Assembly: GCF_947623445.1 (NCBI RefSeq)
Contig: NC_135242.1
Coordinates: forward strand, 7,378,001-7,442,000
Reading direction: 5' to 3'
Origin: Clavelina lepadiformis
Taxonomy: Eukaryota; Chordata; Ascidiacea; Aplousobranchia; Clavelinidae
Length of the DNA stretch: 64,000 bases
Shown: positions 25,023 through 36,565 of the stretch, in pieces
Numbering within the stretch: the stretch's first letter is position 1
Layout of the letters: every line of letters starts with the position of its first letter
Translations under genes and position numbers: made by a program
Notes under the pieces: generated by a model
Database searches by the model: none
Seen by the model: only the letters and a program-made list of their open reading frames with translations
Told to the model about the DNA's origin: nothing

Positions 25023-25343
25023 GCCAGACTGCAGAGTATGGCAAGAGCACACACAAGATTTTTTTATAAAACGGCATTGCACAGCAGTGCAAACCGGTGT
25101 CTACAGAAAAACAAAAGGAGTCACTAACTTTTGCTCCCGTTTACACTGCAAAATTAGTGTTTAAGACTGATATTTCTAAAAAAGGGGAGAAACACTGATT
25201 TTTTCCCCGATTTCTATCGTATAGGGCTGCACCTTGCCTAAAAAAACGCCGGGCAGCCTTGGGCCACGAGTTGCAGTTGGCCACGCCACCTGCTTCCTTG
25301 CACACCCATGATCTTGGCGAAAACTACCATACTCTGCAGTCCT
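25023..25343. mobile_element. MITE with 8-bp target duplication (321 bp)
   Basis: Imperfect terminal inverted repeats built on CCAGACTGCAGAGTATGG (left) and its complement (right), flanked by ggtcagta at 25015-25022 and 25344-25351. The 8-bp duplication suggests a hAT-type origin. A second, older copy is at 13021-13292. Confidence 0.65.
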
Positions 25344-25351
25344 GGTCAGTA

Positions 25352-26177
25352 TAAGTATGATATGAAATAAACCCTATCACATATAACATTTTTAGTTACA
25401 ATGCAACGTTTTTAATCCTGACATGAATTATGCAAAGTAATAAAATAAAATAAAAAGACTTGAAATAAGCGTCAAAACAATGCTTGTTTTTTGCTTATGA
25501 CAACACCATGCATTCAATGTGAAATAAATGTAAATCGAAAATCGTCACGGTTTATTCAGATACTTCGTTGTGATGTGATCATTAAAATAGAAAAAGCCTC
25601 GTAATGGTCACTGGGAAATGGTTAAGTTCATTGTAAAACAAAACAAAGCCATCTTTGTGTGAATGAACATATAAACATAACGCACATGCTGTTGATGTTT
25701 CAGTTGTACTGATGGTAACTAAACGTAAATCCTGCACTTCTGAATTTGTTCTGCATTATGAAAAACCAATTCAATGATGTTTAAAATTGTCTTTCATCCA
25801 TGCACATCATCTTTAAGCCCTGTTAAATTCTATAGTACAGTTATGTAACTCAAACTGTCATATTCGTTGTAGATCTTGGCAATACATATACGTTTATTCT
25901 ACCAGTCTGAAAAGCATTTCTCTATATTTCTTATGATCTGCAAGCATGGAATGGTTTAGAAGCACCGGCCTAGGATATAGATATCGCATATATATATTTG
26001 CCTAATTGCCTTTTATGATTGAACAATGAGCAGTATATATGTATATATCAGGTTATACCCTGTACCCATAACATGTAGATTACAGGCTAAATATGGTATA
26101 GCATTTATATTACAAGTTATTTATGAGCTTTTGCTTAATTTTTTATTTTAGAAATTGTAGAATTAAAATAACAAGCT
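25352..26177. other. Intergenic region upstream of the p24 gene
   Basis: AT-rich, with short TATA-like dinucleotide runs near 25990-26060. No gene or bounded repeat recognised. Confidence 0.4.
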
Positions 26178-26831
26178 ATGTTCAAATGTTATTTATATTT
26201 TATTGCTATTGGGCTGGTGCCTGTAACGTCTGCGTTATATTTTCACATGGGTTTGTCGGAAAAAAAATGTTTTATTGAAGATATACCAGAAGATATTATG
26301 GTGCTAGCAACATACAGAATGCAAACATGGGATGAGAAAGATAATGTATTTATTCCTTGTTCACCTGAAATTGGCATGCGTGTTCATGTGATAGATCCTA
26401 ACGGCCAAACTATTGTGGCAAGAAACTTTGGATCAAACGACTCCTTTACATTTACAACCTATGCATCTGGTGAACAACAAATTTGTCTTTCCAGCAACAC
26501 ATCCGATTGGTCACGGTCGTCAGCCAATATGATTCGAGTATTTCTTGACCTAAAGATAGGAGAACATGTCACTGATTACAAAGAGATGGCAGAAAAAGAA
26601 AAAGTAAGCAATTTAGAGGTGCGAATACAAGAACTTATAGATCAACTTATAAATATACAACAAGAACAAGAGTATCATCGTTATCGTGAAAACATATTTA
26701 GAATACTAAATGAGCAAACAAATTCTAGTATGTTTTGGTGGTTTTTGGCTCAACTAATTACATTATTTATCTCTGGAATTTGGCAAATGTCACACCTTAA
26801 AGAATTTTTCAAGGCAAAGAAACTGGTGTAA
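26178..26831 (+). CDS. TMED9: p24 / EMP24-GOLD family cargo receptor, TMED9/TMED4 type (single exon)
   Basis: Single open frame of 217 residues, the usual length for this family. p24 proteins cycle between ER and Golgi in COPI and COPII vesicles and act as cargo receptors. Visible parts: signal peptide (1-19, MFKCYLYFIAIGLVPVTSA), GOLD domain from about 20 with Cys31, Cys61 and Cys103, a coiled coil rich in Glu/Gln (about 140-175), one membrane span (about 183-203) and the tail FFKAKKLV. The tail has the FF COPII signal and the KKLV ending of the alpha-subfamily, which fits TMED9 or TMED4; I cannot separate these two. No intron interrupts it, unlike all other genes here. Confidence 0.92.
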   Translation: MFKCYLYFIAIGLVPVTSALYFHMGLSEKKCFIEDIPEDIMVLATYRMQTWDEKDNVFIPCSPEIGMRVHVIDPNGQTIVARNFGSNDSFTFTTYASGEQQICLSSNTSDWSRSSANMIRVFLDLKIGEHVTDYKEMAEKEKVSNLEVRIQELIDQLINIQQEQEYHRYRENIFRILNEQTNSSMFWWFLAQLITLFISGIWQMSHLKEFFKAKKLV

Positions 26832-27772
26832 GTATTTTTGCTGTGTTACGCAACCTGTGTACCATGTGTTTATATATTGTGTCAGAGTATGCTCTGTTAT
26901 GTTTTCCTGTTTTGTCTGGGTGAGTTATTTTATGATATTGCCAAGAGTTGTGTTAAAAAAACATTTGTGATTATCATGTAAAAATATTTGATCATTGTTT
27001 AAGTTTAGTGTAATAATGCTTCTTGCCAAAATGTAGATTTTTGCATTGTAATTTCTTTTCTATACCACTTTTCAGTTTATGCTGGCAAATGCGTTGAACA
27101 GTGTGTCATAAAGGCTGATTAATTATCCATGATCAGCTGGCAGTTTCAGTGACAAACGATTTTATTTCTTTTTCATATTTTAATGTTGTCACTAACATCA
27201 GTGACGGTGAGTAATAGCTATGTATTCAATTTCTATTTTATATTAATTGCTTCAAAATATTAAGCTGTGAGTATTTCAGTCTCATGAATTCCAGTTATAT
27301 GTGACCATTTGTATAACAGTTTTTGCCTTTTAAGTGTGTATAAATTTTTATAAGATGTTAAATATAAACTGATAAAATACACAATTTCGAAAAAAGATCA
27401 AACTTGTGCAATAGCTGTTTTATCCAAGTTGGAAGATTAAGTCTTGCCCCAATTGTCTTCAATGATTAATGTTTTTTTTGCAATAAATAGATATTTTTGA
27501 GTGATTGTTGCCTTTATGTTCGTCTTTGTACTTTTATCATCACAAAACTGTAGGTGAAATTTTTGTGTTGATTATCACTATGAGATAAAGATTTTATTCT
27601 ACATTTGCATGTACAGTATATGGTTTTTTGCTATCTGTGTGTTCTACGATGAAAGAGAATTATTTTAAAATACCAGTACATCAGATTTTGCAGATATTTT
27701 AAAACACAAGAAGGTTACTTTATATGGAGAATTGCTCTGTATCTGTGTGGCAGGATTGTAAACGCTACTGAC
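26832..27772. other. 3' UTR of the p24 gene and ORC2 upstream region
   Basis: An AATAAA at 27482-27487 is a possible polyadenylation signal for the p24 transcript. The distance to the ORC2 start is under 1 kb. No other feature seen. Confidence 0.4.
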
Positions 27773-30700
27773 ATGGCAACTGTACCTATTGTTTATGTTG
27801 CAAATGAAGATGTTGGGACACTGATTAAAGGAATTGTAGCAAAAAAGAAACGTATGACCAAATACAATGTTTGATAGTTTTGTAAATCCATTACTTCTAT
27901 TATGAGTAAGATATTTAGAGATACTTAAATTTAAGTAGTAACTCAAAGAAATGAAGCTGTTGCTGTTTGAGACAACAATCTTTAAACATTGTAGTGTTAT
28001 CATATCTAGTCTAATTTGTTCTTAGTCAGGTGTCAACAAGTAATTTTGATTTAGGTGGAAATGTCAGGAAGTCTGCCAATCAGCTGGCAAAAGCATTTGC
28101 TGAGACCAAAGAAGATGCATACAGTTTGACATCAAAACCACCAAAAAAAAAGAATGAACAAAACACAGGGACAAAAAGGAGTGTTCAAGATGAATCAGAC
28201 AAAGAATTGCTTTCTGTTGTTGGTAAATCATTGTTTGTATTCGGTTTAACTATTTCATTATTGCTGGTCATAGTACAATGCTCTCGAATACAGGCAGTGC
28301 TGTTCAAACAGGAACTGTTTCAAGATAACTGCTTCCTAAAACTATTAATCAGAAAAATCAAAATTCCATATGTTACCAAATGCTCTGGAGGTATATTAAT
28401 CATTAGTAAGGCTAGAAATATGAAAAAGATTAATTTTGGAATAATTAGCAAGACCTAACATTAAATGCTGCATTTGAGGGTGTTATTCCTTTATCTTTTT
28501 AGGTGCCGTTGAACTGTTTGACGAAAATGTTTCACAGTGTGGCACTCAGGTATACTCGTTCAAAACTCCAAAGAGGAATGCACAGATGACAAAGTTTGGT
28601 GGGTAGAAATCCATTTTCAGTGCAATTGAGTGCATTGCCATGTCATTAACGGAGGACATTGGAAATCCAATGCTGTTACATTTTAAGCTTTTTATTGCAT
28701 TTTTACACCAGCCTAAGTTGATATATATTTGTAATTAAAGCTGAAGAGTCTGCAATGAAAGTTCGCATGAAACAAAGAGAAAAAGAAACCGTATGTGACT
28801 TTCTACTCAGCAGTTTCACCTTCTACAATCAATTTCTAAAACATGCCTTCATAAAAATTCATATTGCAGGAAGAAGAGTGCCAGAGCTCCCAAGCTGATA
28901 ATACTAACAGAAAAACACGGTTGAGCGGTATGCTTGTTGTGGTTGCTGTTTTTTTGCATAGCTCTTAATTGTAATTTGTGTGTAATTTAAACAGAAAAAC
29001 GAATAAAAGCGAAGCATCATCTGCGAGGAAATGTTCACTCAATTTCAACTGAAAGTGAATCGTCTGATGAGAAATTTTCAAGTTCAGATGAAGAGATATA
29101 TGCAGAACAGTATGTTGCTGTGGTGTATATTTGCTTTTGAAATACTTCGAGATACCACATATTCAAATTCTTTCCTACATTTATGTGAAAAGATATATTT
29201 TTGTATCCAACAATTACACAATGTGAAATTAGATATGCTATGGTTCTTTTAATTGCAAACCACAGTTACGTTACGTTTAATTACTTAATGAATATGGCAG
29301 AGCATCAAATAATGAAACCAAGTGTAACAAAACTTCATTGCGGTCATCTAACAGGCTGCAGCTCGTAAGTTGAAAATGATATCATATTTAAAAGTTGATT
29401 GACCATACTGAAACTATTTTGAATTTTTGTAACTTTTTTATGAACATTTACCTGTAGTTATAGATTTGTGTTTTTTCAAGTAATTTCAGCATTGAAAGCA
29501 TTAATTGACCTTTTATGTTCAATATTTGTCACTGTTGTTAAAAGCCAACAGGGCGAGAACTGTATTTTGATGCTCATGATGGTGAAAAGGAATCTCATTC
29601 ACGTCAATGTAAGACATCGGATCGGACTCTTCAGAAATTAAAAAACCCCCGCATGGCTCCAGAAGAGTTATCAAGGGCTCTTCTAAAGCACAGAGACAAG
29701 TCACAAAAAGGTAGTGGGAACAAGTATATACATCATCATCAACTCGCAAAATGATATAATTCAACTTTTAATTTAGTTGAAAGTATTCAAGCAATTGAAA
29801 GTGCTCAGAAAAAATTATCTGAAACATACAGACAATGTTACAAAAAGTGGATGTTTTATTTATGGTAAGTATTTGTGTGTTTGTTACGAATTTAATGGGT
29901 GTTAGTTATAAAGTTGTGACCACTGTGTAGTTTCACTGATTGTAACACAATAAATGTAAACCATGTCTCCTCGTCAAAAAGGGACAGTTCTTCAAACTAA
30001 CATTGATTTTGTTGTTTTAATAGTAACAACTTCAATATATTACTTCATGGGCTGGGATCAAAGAAAGATCTAATTCATGCTTTCTGCTCAGATAAACTTG
30101 CTGCACAGAATAAACTAGTTGTGAATGGATTTTTTCCAGCTCTGTCTATAAAATCTGTAAGGAGAAATTTTTCATGGAACTATTTAACAAACATATATTC
30201 ATTTCAGTATATTCAAATATTCATAAATTTTCAAAGCAAGCAATTAAATAGATATTAAATTGTTTTTAGATTTTAACCCACATTTGTGATGAGATCATAA
30301 AAGTACCACACACACAAAATCCAGAGGATCAACTGGAAATACTGCAACAGTATTTCGGAAAAGAAAGTTCATCACAAGGTATTGGAAATATGAAAAAAAT
30401 TAACGTGGAATGTGATGTTTTCAAACACGGTCTATGGAGAAGATTAGTGATACAGTAGTTATCATGTTTACAGAAAGCCTGTTTTTGGTCATTCATAATA
30501 TTGATGGAATCAGTTTGAGGAACTCACGAACCCAATCCATATTGAGCCATCTTGCCGAGCTTCCACATGTTCATATTATTGCATCAATTGATCATATCAA
30601 TGCTGCTTTAAGTGAGATGATGTAATCATAAATGATCATAGATGAGATAAAACGAAGTACTGATAGATAAGATAGATCATAGACATGATATTTCTATAAA

Positions 30701-31930
30701 CATGATCAACTGCAGTTACTTTTTTGTGTAGTTTGGGACCAAGCAAAGCTTTCTCGTTTCCACTGGCTGTGGTATGATGTCACAAATTATGCTTCATATG
30801 ATGAAGAGACCTCTTATGAAGGGTCACTTTTGTTGACTGGTGCCGGACCAGGAATGGGTTCACACGGTGCCGCTCTCGCCTTAAGTGGACTTGTTCATGT
30901 GGCAAGAAGTTTAACTTCAAATGCGAGAGGAGTCTTTCGTATTCTCACGGAGCATGAACTGGAAGATAACGATGATGCTGACACTGTCAAAGAAGGTTGT
31001 TTTATAGTTGGTAGCTTCAGAGTTTTTGATCAGTAGTTTTCTCTGGTTTGTAAATACTATGTGTTATTTTATTTCAGATTTCTCCTTTACTGATTTGTAC
31101 CAAAAATGTCGGGAACTTTTCTTGGTAAACAGTGAACTCACTCTTCGTGCGCATTTGACAGAATTTCTTGACCACAAACTTATTCAAATAAGAAAGGTAA
31201 TGCTGCGGTAACTTGAGGCTTGAAATTTAGTGATTAGCATTACGCTACATTACTCCTTGCAAGGTTACTTGATTTGAACCCATTTTATGGAACAGACTAG
31301 GAAAATAATAACAAATAAAAAGTAAACAAAAAGTTGGAAAATATCCATCATGTATATCAGTATCAGACTTAGGTAAAAATAAACATAGTGCAAAATTAAT
31401 AAGCGCTTTAGTTTTCTACAAACCACTACAAATTTAAGTGATGAAAGTTTGTGTTTAACACAAGGTGTAACTATCATAATACGTATTGTATGTGAATGTG
31501 TGGATTTGTAACTTTTTTGACGCTCTTGTTATGTGCACCTGCCTTCATTCCATTGTTGTATTTAATGCCAGGAAAAGTCGTTTTTATTTGTTTAATTCTT
31601 AGTAGATTTGGATTTGTTCGCGTTATGTTCTTGTTACAAACTGGGCTTTTCCTCTGTATGTCTGGTGAAATATGCTATTGCATTAACATTATAAACCTAG
31701 GATTAGAAATTGGAAAAATAGCCTCAACCTTTTCATGTTTGTTTCAATGTTTGTTGCGGTAATTCACACACTTGGTTTGATTAATTGAATCATATCAGTG
31801 CTTTGCCTTGTTAAATAATTATTTCTATTTTCTGCTGGTTTTACAGGGCCCAGACGGTGGAGAATATTTGTCTGTTCCATTGGATCATTCCACACTCCGA
31901 GACTATTTAGAACAACATGAAACCCATTGA
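27773..31930 (+). CDS. ORC2: Origin recognition complex subunit 2
   Basis: Fifteen exons, 590 residues (human 577): 27773-27868, 28030-28222, 28503-28598, 28741-28790, 28870-28927, 28995-29109, 29301-29364, 29545-29710, 29777-29864, 30024-30156, 30270-30378, 30474-30611, 30732-30995, 31078-31196, 31847-31930. ORC2 is part of the six-subunit complex that marks replication origins in the nucleus. The N-terminal third is low-complexity, with a basic/acidic Ser-rich stretch ([17 protein letters not shown]). The AAA-like core follows: [61 protein letters not shown], then the winged-helix part ([34 protein letters not shown]). It lacks a standard Walker A, as usual for ORC2. The first intron boundary is the least certain. 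Its 3' part is repeated inverted at 47757-49450. Confidence 0.94.
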
Positions 31931-32441
31931 TAATTTCATTGTTTTTCAATTTCAGTGGCACCATCTTTTTTGTATTAAAAAATCATTGCTTTAAATTACT
32001 TCCACTAGTTAGTAGGCTATTTGGTCAATGGTGAGCACACTAGCAATTTGATAGGTAAAACTTTTCTTGAATAACTACCTTCTATGGCTCATTTTGTGTC
32101 GACAGTTCGATTTTATAGGAGCCTTAACATTTTGTCTTGGGTGCTTTTATAATTGTACAGTATTAAATATTTTGACAATCACTACTCTTTGCAAGTGTAC
32201 TACGGAACACAAAAACCCATTCAATGATGCCAAGCATTTCATGGTTTATTATGTAATGAATTACGATTTTGAAATATTACACAAAATCTATTTTTGATAA
32301 CTTTGGTATTTCTGATCTGTTCAAATAAAATTTTTGACAAATAGTTTTAGTTATTCTACAAGGTGGCAGTAAAGCAATATAAAGAAAAAAACAGTTGTCA
32401 TTTCATGTTCCTTCTGTCGATCCCCGTAACCTTCATGATCA
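31931..32441. other. Convergent 3' ends of ORC2 and the left sushi gene
   Basis: About 0.5 kb of AT-rich DNA between two genes that converge tail to tail. It matches the right-arm DNA at 44880-45030 plus 47022-47750. No separate gene seen. Confidence 0.6.
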
Positions 32442-35400
32442 TCAATATCTTGGAGCTGCAAAAAGGTATTATGAGCATCAGAAGAAGCAATTTCCTGGGT
32501 AGCCTACGTGTATGACGTTTAAGCAAGAACTTCAAATTACCTCGAGGATATCTTCCGCAAGATGGTGTGTGAGACCACCCTCCGTTTGTGCAGTAAACTT
32601 TCTCATCTCCGTAGAGGTAATATCCGCGATGGCAGGAATAAATGACCCAATCCCCGACTTGGAACTTGTCCTTTCCTCTTGGGTTGGAGTAAATGGATCC
32701 GTACTGAGGATTCTTTGGCCTGTAACATCCACCTGAGAAACACACATATGTTGGTGTTTTGTGGCGCTATTATGCAGCCAACATCGTGACAAGTTGTTTG
32801 TCAAGAGACTTCGTAGACGACTGACCATCCACTTACGTTGACATCTCGGGACATCGTATTGCCAGCTGTAATCATCTTGGCACTTGGAGCTTGAATAGCC
32901 GGACAATATGTAACCGGCGTTGCAACGGTACTGAGCTATATCACCAGGATACCAGTACCTTTTGTCATTGTTTTCATGGTAATACCCATTATGCGGAGGT
33001 TCACGGTTGGGGCAGTATCCTAGGAAAATAAAACGGAATTTTAGGTATAGTCTATTTTAGCAAAACATCTAATAAAAACGTTCTTTTCAAACGATTTTTC
33101 TCGTTGTTAAAACTGCTGATTGTAAGGATTTACGTTTGCATGAAGGGGAATGGGACCATCCTCTACGTTGGCAATAGACTTTTGAATCGCCGTAGAGTTG
33201 ATATCCATTGTCACATTGGTAGCTGACGTAATCACCAATTTCGTATTTATCCTTGTGCGGCGGATTGGAAGAAATTGACCCGTAGCGTGGATCCGAAGGC
33301 CGGCGACAACCCACTGCATTAGCAACACGTGTAAAGACAAGCTTTGTATATAAGCTACAGTATTTTGGTTTGATACAATGCTTGTATATTTTAAGTTATC
33401 GACACACTTACATTTGCATTTTGGTACGTCATACTGCCAAGAGTAATCATCTTGGCATTTGGAACTAGAATAGCCATGCAAGATGTAGTTTGGTTGGCAA
33501 CCATAGTGAGCATACTCACCAGGATACCAGTATTTTTTGTCTTTCTGGTCATTGGAATAATATCCATATTCTGGGGCCTGGCGGTATGGACAATAACCTA
33601 AAATAATAAGAGGAAATGTGGATGTTAGTTTGCCTATATTTTCACCTATGACAAAACACAAGAAAACAAGCAATTTCATTATGTTACGTTTGCAAGTTGG
33701 TGTGTGAGACCATCCATTGTGGCGACAATAAACTTTTTCATCTCCATCTAGTTTATACCCGTCATCGCATCTGTAGGTTACGTAATCGTCGATTTCGTAT
33801 TTGTCTTTGTCAGATGGATTTGAATAAACGGATCCGTATTGCGGATTGGAAGGTCGACGACATCCACCTTATTCAGTAAATTACTTGAATATTTTGCATT
33901 ACGCAACTTAGCGGTACCACTGTGTACAACAGACAGACAGATCGTTTTACGTGATTATAGTATTAGTATGAATAAACTTACGTTTACAAGTTGGCAAATC
34001 ATATTGCCACGTGTAATCATCTTGACATTTGGAACTAGAATAGCCATGCAAGATGTAGTTTGGTTGGCAACCATAGTGAGCATATTCACCAGGATACCAG
34101 TATTTTTTGTCTTTCTGTTCATTGGAATAATATCCATATTCCGGCGCCTGGCGGTATGGACAATAACCTAAATTCATAAGTGAAATGTTGATGTCATGTA
34201 GCCTACATTTTCACCTAAGACAAAACTCAAAAAAACAAGCAATTTTATTATGTTACGTTTGCAAGTTGGTGTGTGAGACCATCCATTGTGGCGACAATAA
34301 ACTTTTTCATCTCCATCTAATTTATATCCATCATCGCATCTGTAGGTTACGTAATCGTCGATTTTGTATTTGTCTTTGTCAGAGGGATTTGAATAAAAGG
34401 ATCCGTATTGCGGATTGGAAGGTCGACGACATCCACCTTATTCAGTAAATTACTTGAATATTTTGTATTACGCAACTTAGCAGTACCACTATGTACAACA
34501 GACAGACAGATCGTTTTACGTAATTATAAGTTAGTATTAGTATGAATAAACTTACGTTTACAAGTTGGCAAGTCATATTGCCAAGAGTAATCATCTTGGC
34601 ATTTGGAACTAGAATAGCCATGCAAGATGTAGTTTGGTTGGCAACCATAGTGAGCATATTCACCAGGATACCAATATTTTTTGTCTTTCTGGTCATTGGA
34701 ATAATATCCATATTCCGGCGCCTGGCGGTATGGACAATAACCTGAAAAATGAAGATGGCTACATTAACACGCTTAATTTAATATGATTTTTAGAAAAAGC
34801 AAATTAGTTTTACAAAATACTTATTTGTCAACGTGCACGAAAACAAACTTCTCATACGTCTGCACGTTGGTGAGTGAGACCATCCTTTGTGAGTACAATA
34901 AACTTTTTCATCTCCATCTAGTTTGTATCCATGATCACAGTGGTATGTTATGTAGTCCTTGACTTGATATCTCTCCTTGTGAGGTGGATCAGATCGAATG
35001 TATCCATGATTAGGCTGGGAAGGTCGACGGCAAATAGCTGAACGAACAAGGTCATAGACTTTTTAAAGCTGACATTGTTATGGATAAATTTCACCTATTT
35101 TATATTATTGTATTAAGAGATCACTGTTATGCAATATAGTTTACCTGGAATGGGATTTTATAGTTATTTTTTATACTTTAACAACTGATTTTCAGAAATT
35201 TCTAAAAAATACGACAGACAAATATCAATAGGCTTCCAAAACAACTTAACAAGTGATCCACATCAAATCTGAAACCTTTCAAACATTTCCTGTAACTGTG
35301 GACGTTCTTACTGAGAAACTGTAGGCCACGTACGCTTTGCTGTATAGCAACTTTCATGTAAACTTAAAGTAGTTAGAAAACTTTCGTTTTACTTACGATC

Positions 35401-36214
35401 ACAAATCGGAACATCATATTGCCATCTGCCATTATCTAGGCATCGTGAGGTTTGATAACCGCGTAGAATGTAATTAAGTTGGCAACCATAGTAAGCAACA
35501 TCGCCGGAATACCAGTTTGTTTTGTCAGCTTGTTGGGCGTAATAACCGTACTCAGGCGCTCGTCTGTGCGGGCAATTGTTGGCTTGTCTAATGCCTGAAA
35601 GAATGACATGAATAACTCTCTATACAACGGAAATATATCGATGTAATCTTGCTGTAAATATCAACCTGTCCTTACCTTGGCAAGTTGGAACGTGGGACCA
35701 GCCATAACCTCGACGACAATATACAATTGCATCTCCATGTAGACGGTAACCATTGTAACATGAATAGGTGATGTATTGTCCATAAGAATATATCAACTTT
35801 GTAGCAGATAAGATTGAACCGTATTCTGGATCTTTAGGTTTGTAGCAACCAGCTGTGCACCAAAGTATATTTTGTGACTTTGGATAGTTTAAATATTTGA
35901 TTTATTTTATTTCTCAAACTACTTGAACAAGTATGTGACTAGAACAAAAAACAAACTTCTAGCTTACGTATGCAGCGAGGTGCCTGACCAGACCAATGAA
36001 AAGAGCTCAAGCAAGTTCTTTTACTCGATCCATGTAAAACGTAGCCTCGGTCGCACTTGTAGGTGACAACAGATCCTTTGGAGTAGACACCAACTCGATG
36101 AACCGGCTCATACGAGCTGTAGTCTTTTTTGTCTGGAGAGCGGCATATAAGCGACGAAACTGCGCATGCGTAGAAGAGGAGACAAATCAATGCTCCTCTT
36201 AGAACTTCTTTCAT
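32442..36214 (-). CDS. Secreted all-sushi (CCP) protein, left copy, 12 domains
   Basis: Thirteen exons on the minus strand: 35968-36214, 35676-35852, 35397-35594, 34858-35037, 34556-34741, 34257-34436, 33982-34167, 33688-33867, 33412-33597, 33134-33313, 32837-33019, 32541-32732, 32442-32455; 762 residues. All introns are phase 1. A signal peptide (MKEVLRGALICLLFYACAVS) leads into twelve four-cysteine sushi domains, one per exon. From domain 5 two types alternate: A (YCPYRQAPEYGYY, WYPGEYAHYGC) and B (GCRRPSNPRYGS, DEKVYC, GWSHTPSC). No membrane span or GPI signal is visible, so it should be secreted. Sushi arrays usually bind proteins or carbohydrates (complement, adhesion). The short last exon is uncertain; read-through of exon 12 would give a longer basic, hydrophobic tail. 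Confidence 0.9.
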
Positions 36215-36314
36215 GATGATGAACAACCAACTTTTTCTTGTAGGATATATTGTAAGATTGAACTGAATAATACAAGTATATTATTCAAATGTGCAGTATG
36301 ATTGAAATTCATCT

Positions 36315-36322
36315 CTTTTATA
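36315..36322 (-). promoter_or_regulatory. TATA box of the left sushi gene
   Basis: TATAAAAG on the minus strand, about 100 bp upstream of the start codon at 36214. The same element at the same distance is found in the right copy. Confidence 0.6.
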
Positions 36323-36565
36323 GGAATTTCAGCTGTTATTTAGGGATTCCGTTTTGTCCGAAGGCCAAATGATTTGACAAAAATACGAAGCTGCCAAAAA
36401 TAAACTTACCGCTAGATGTTGCCTAAACTTTCGCGTAATAATCAGTTTGTTACCAAACATTAATATTTGCCGTGTCATTGCTCAAGGCAATTACCAATAA
36501 ACTTATGTTAAGAAAAATGTTTGTCATTGCTGCTTTTGAGATACGATAAAAACAGTCGCGAAGAC

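Larger units (their letters stand above)
30310..36565. repeat. Left arm of a large inverted duplication
   Basis: From inside ORC2 exon 11 to about 250 bp upstream of the left sushi-gene TATA box, this DNA is repeated in reverse orientation at about 39955-49450. Exon 1 of the sushi gene differs at one base in 247 between arms. Introns and flanks also match, with small indels. Confidence 0.93.

Noticed and set aside
27665-28003. 112-codon minus-strand open frame opposite ORC2 exon 1
   Set aside because: AT-rich antisense of exon and intron DNA; no domain, and the plus strand carries the ORC2 start.
33107-33679. 190-codon minus-strand open frame covering two sushi exons and the intron
   Set aside because: The intron is read through in it. 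Splicing at 33412/33313 keeps sushi cysteines and phase; the long frame loses the B domain.
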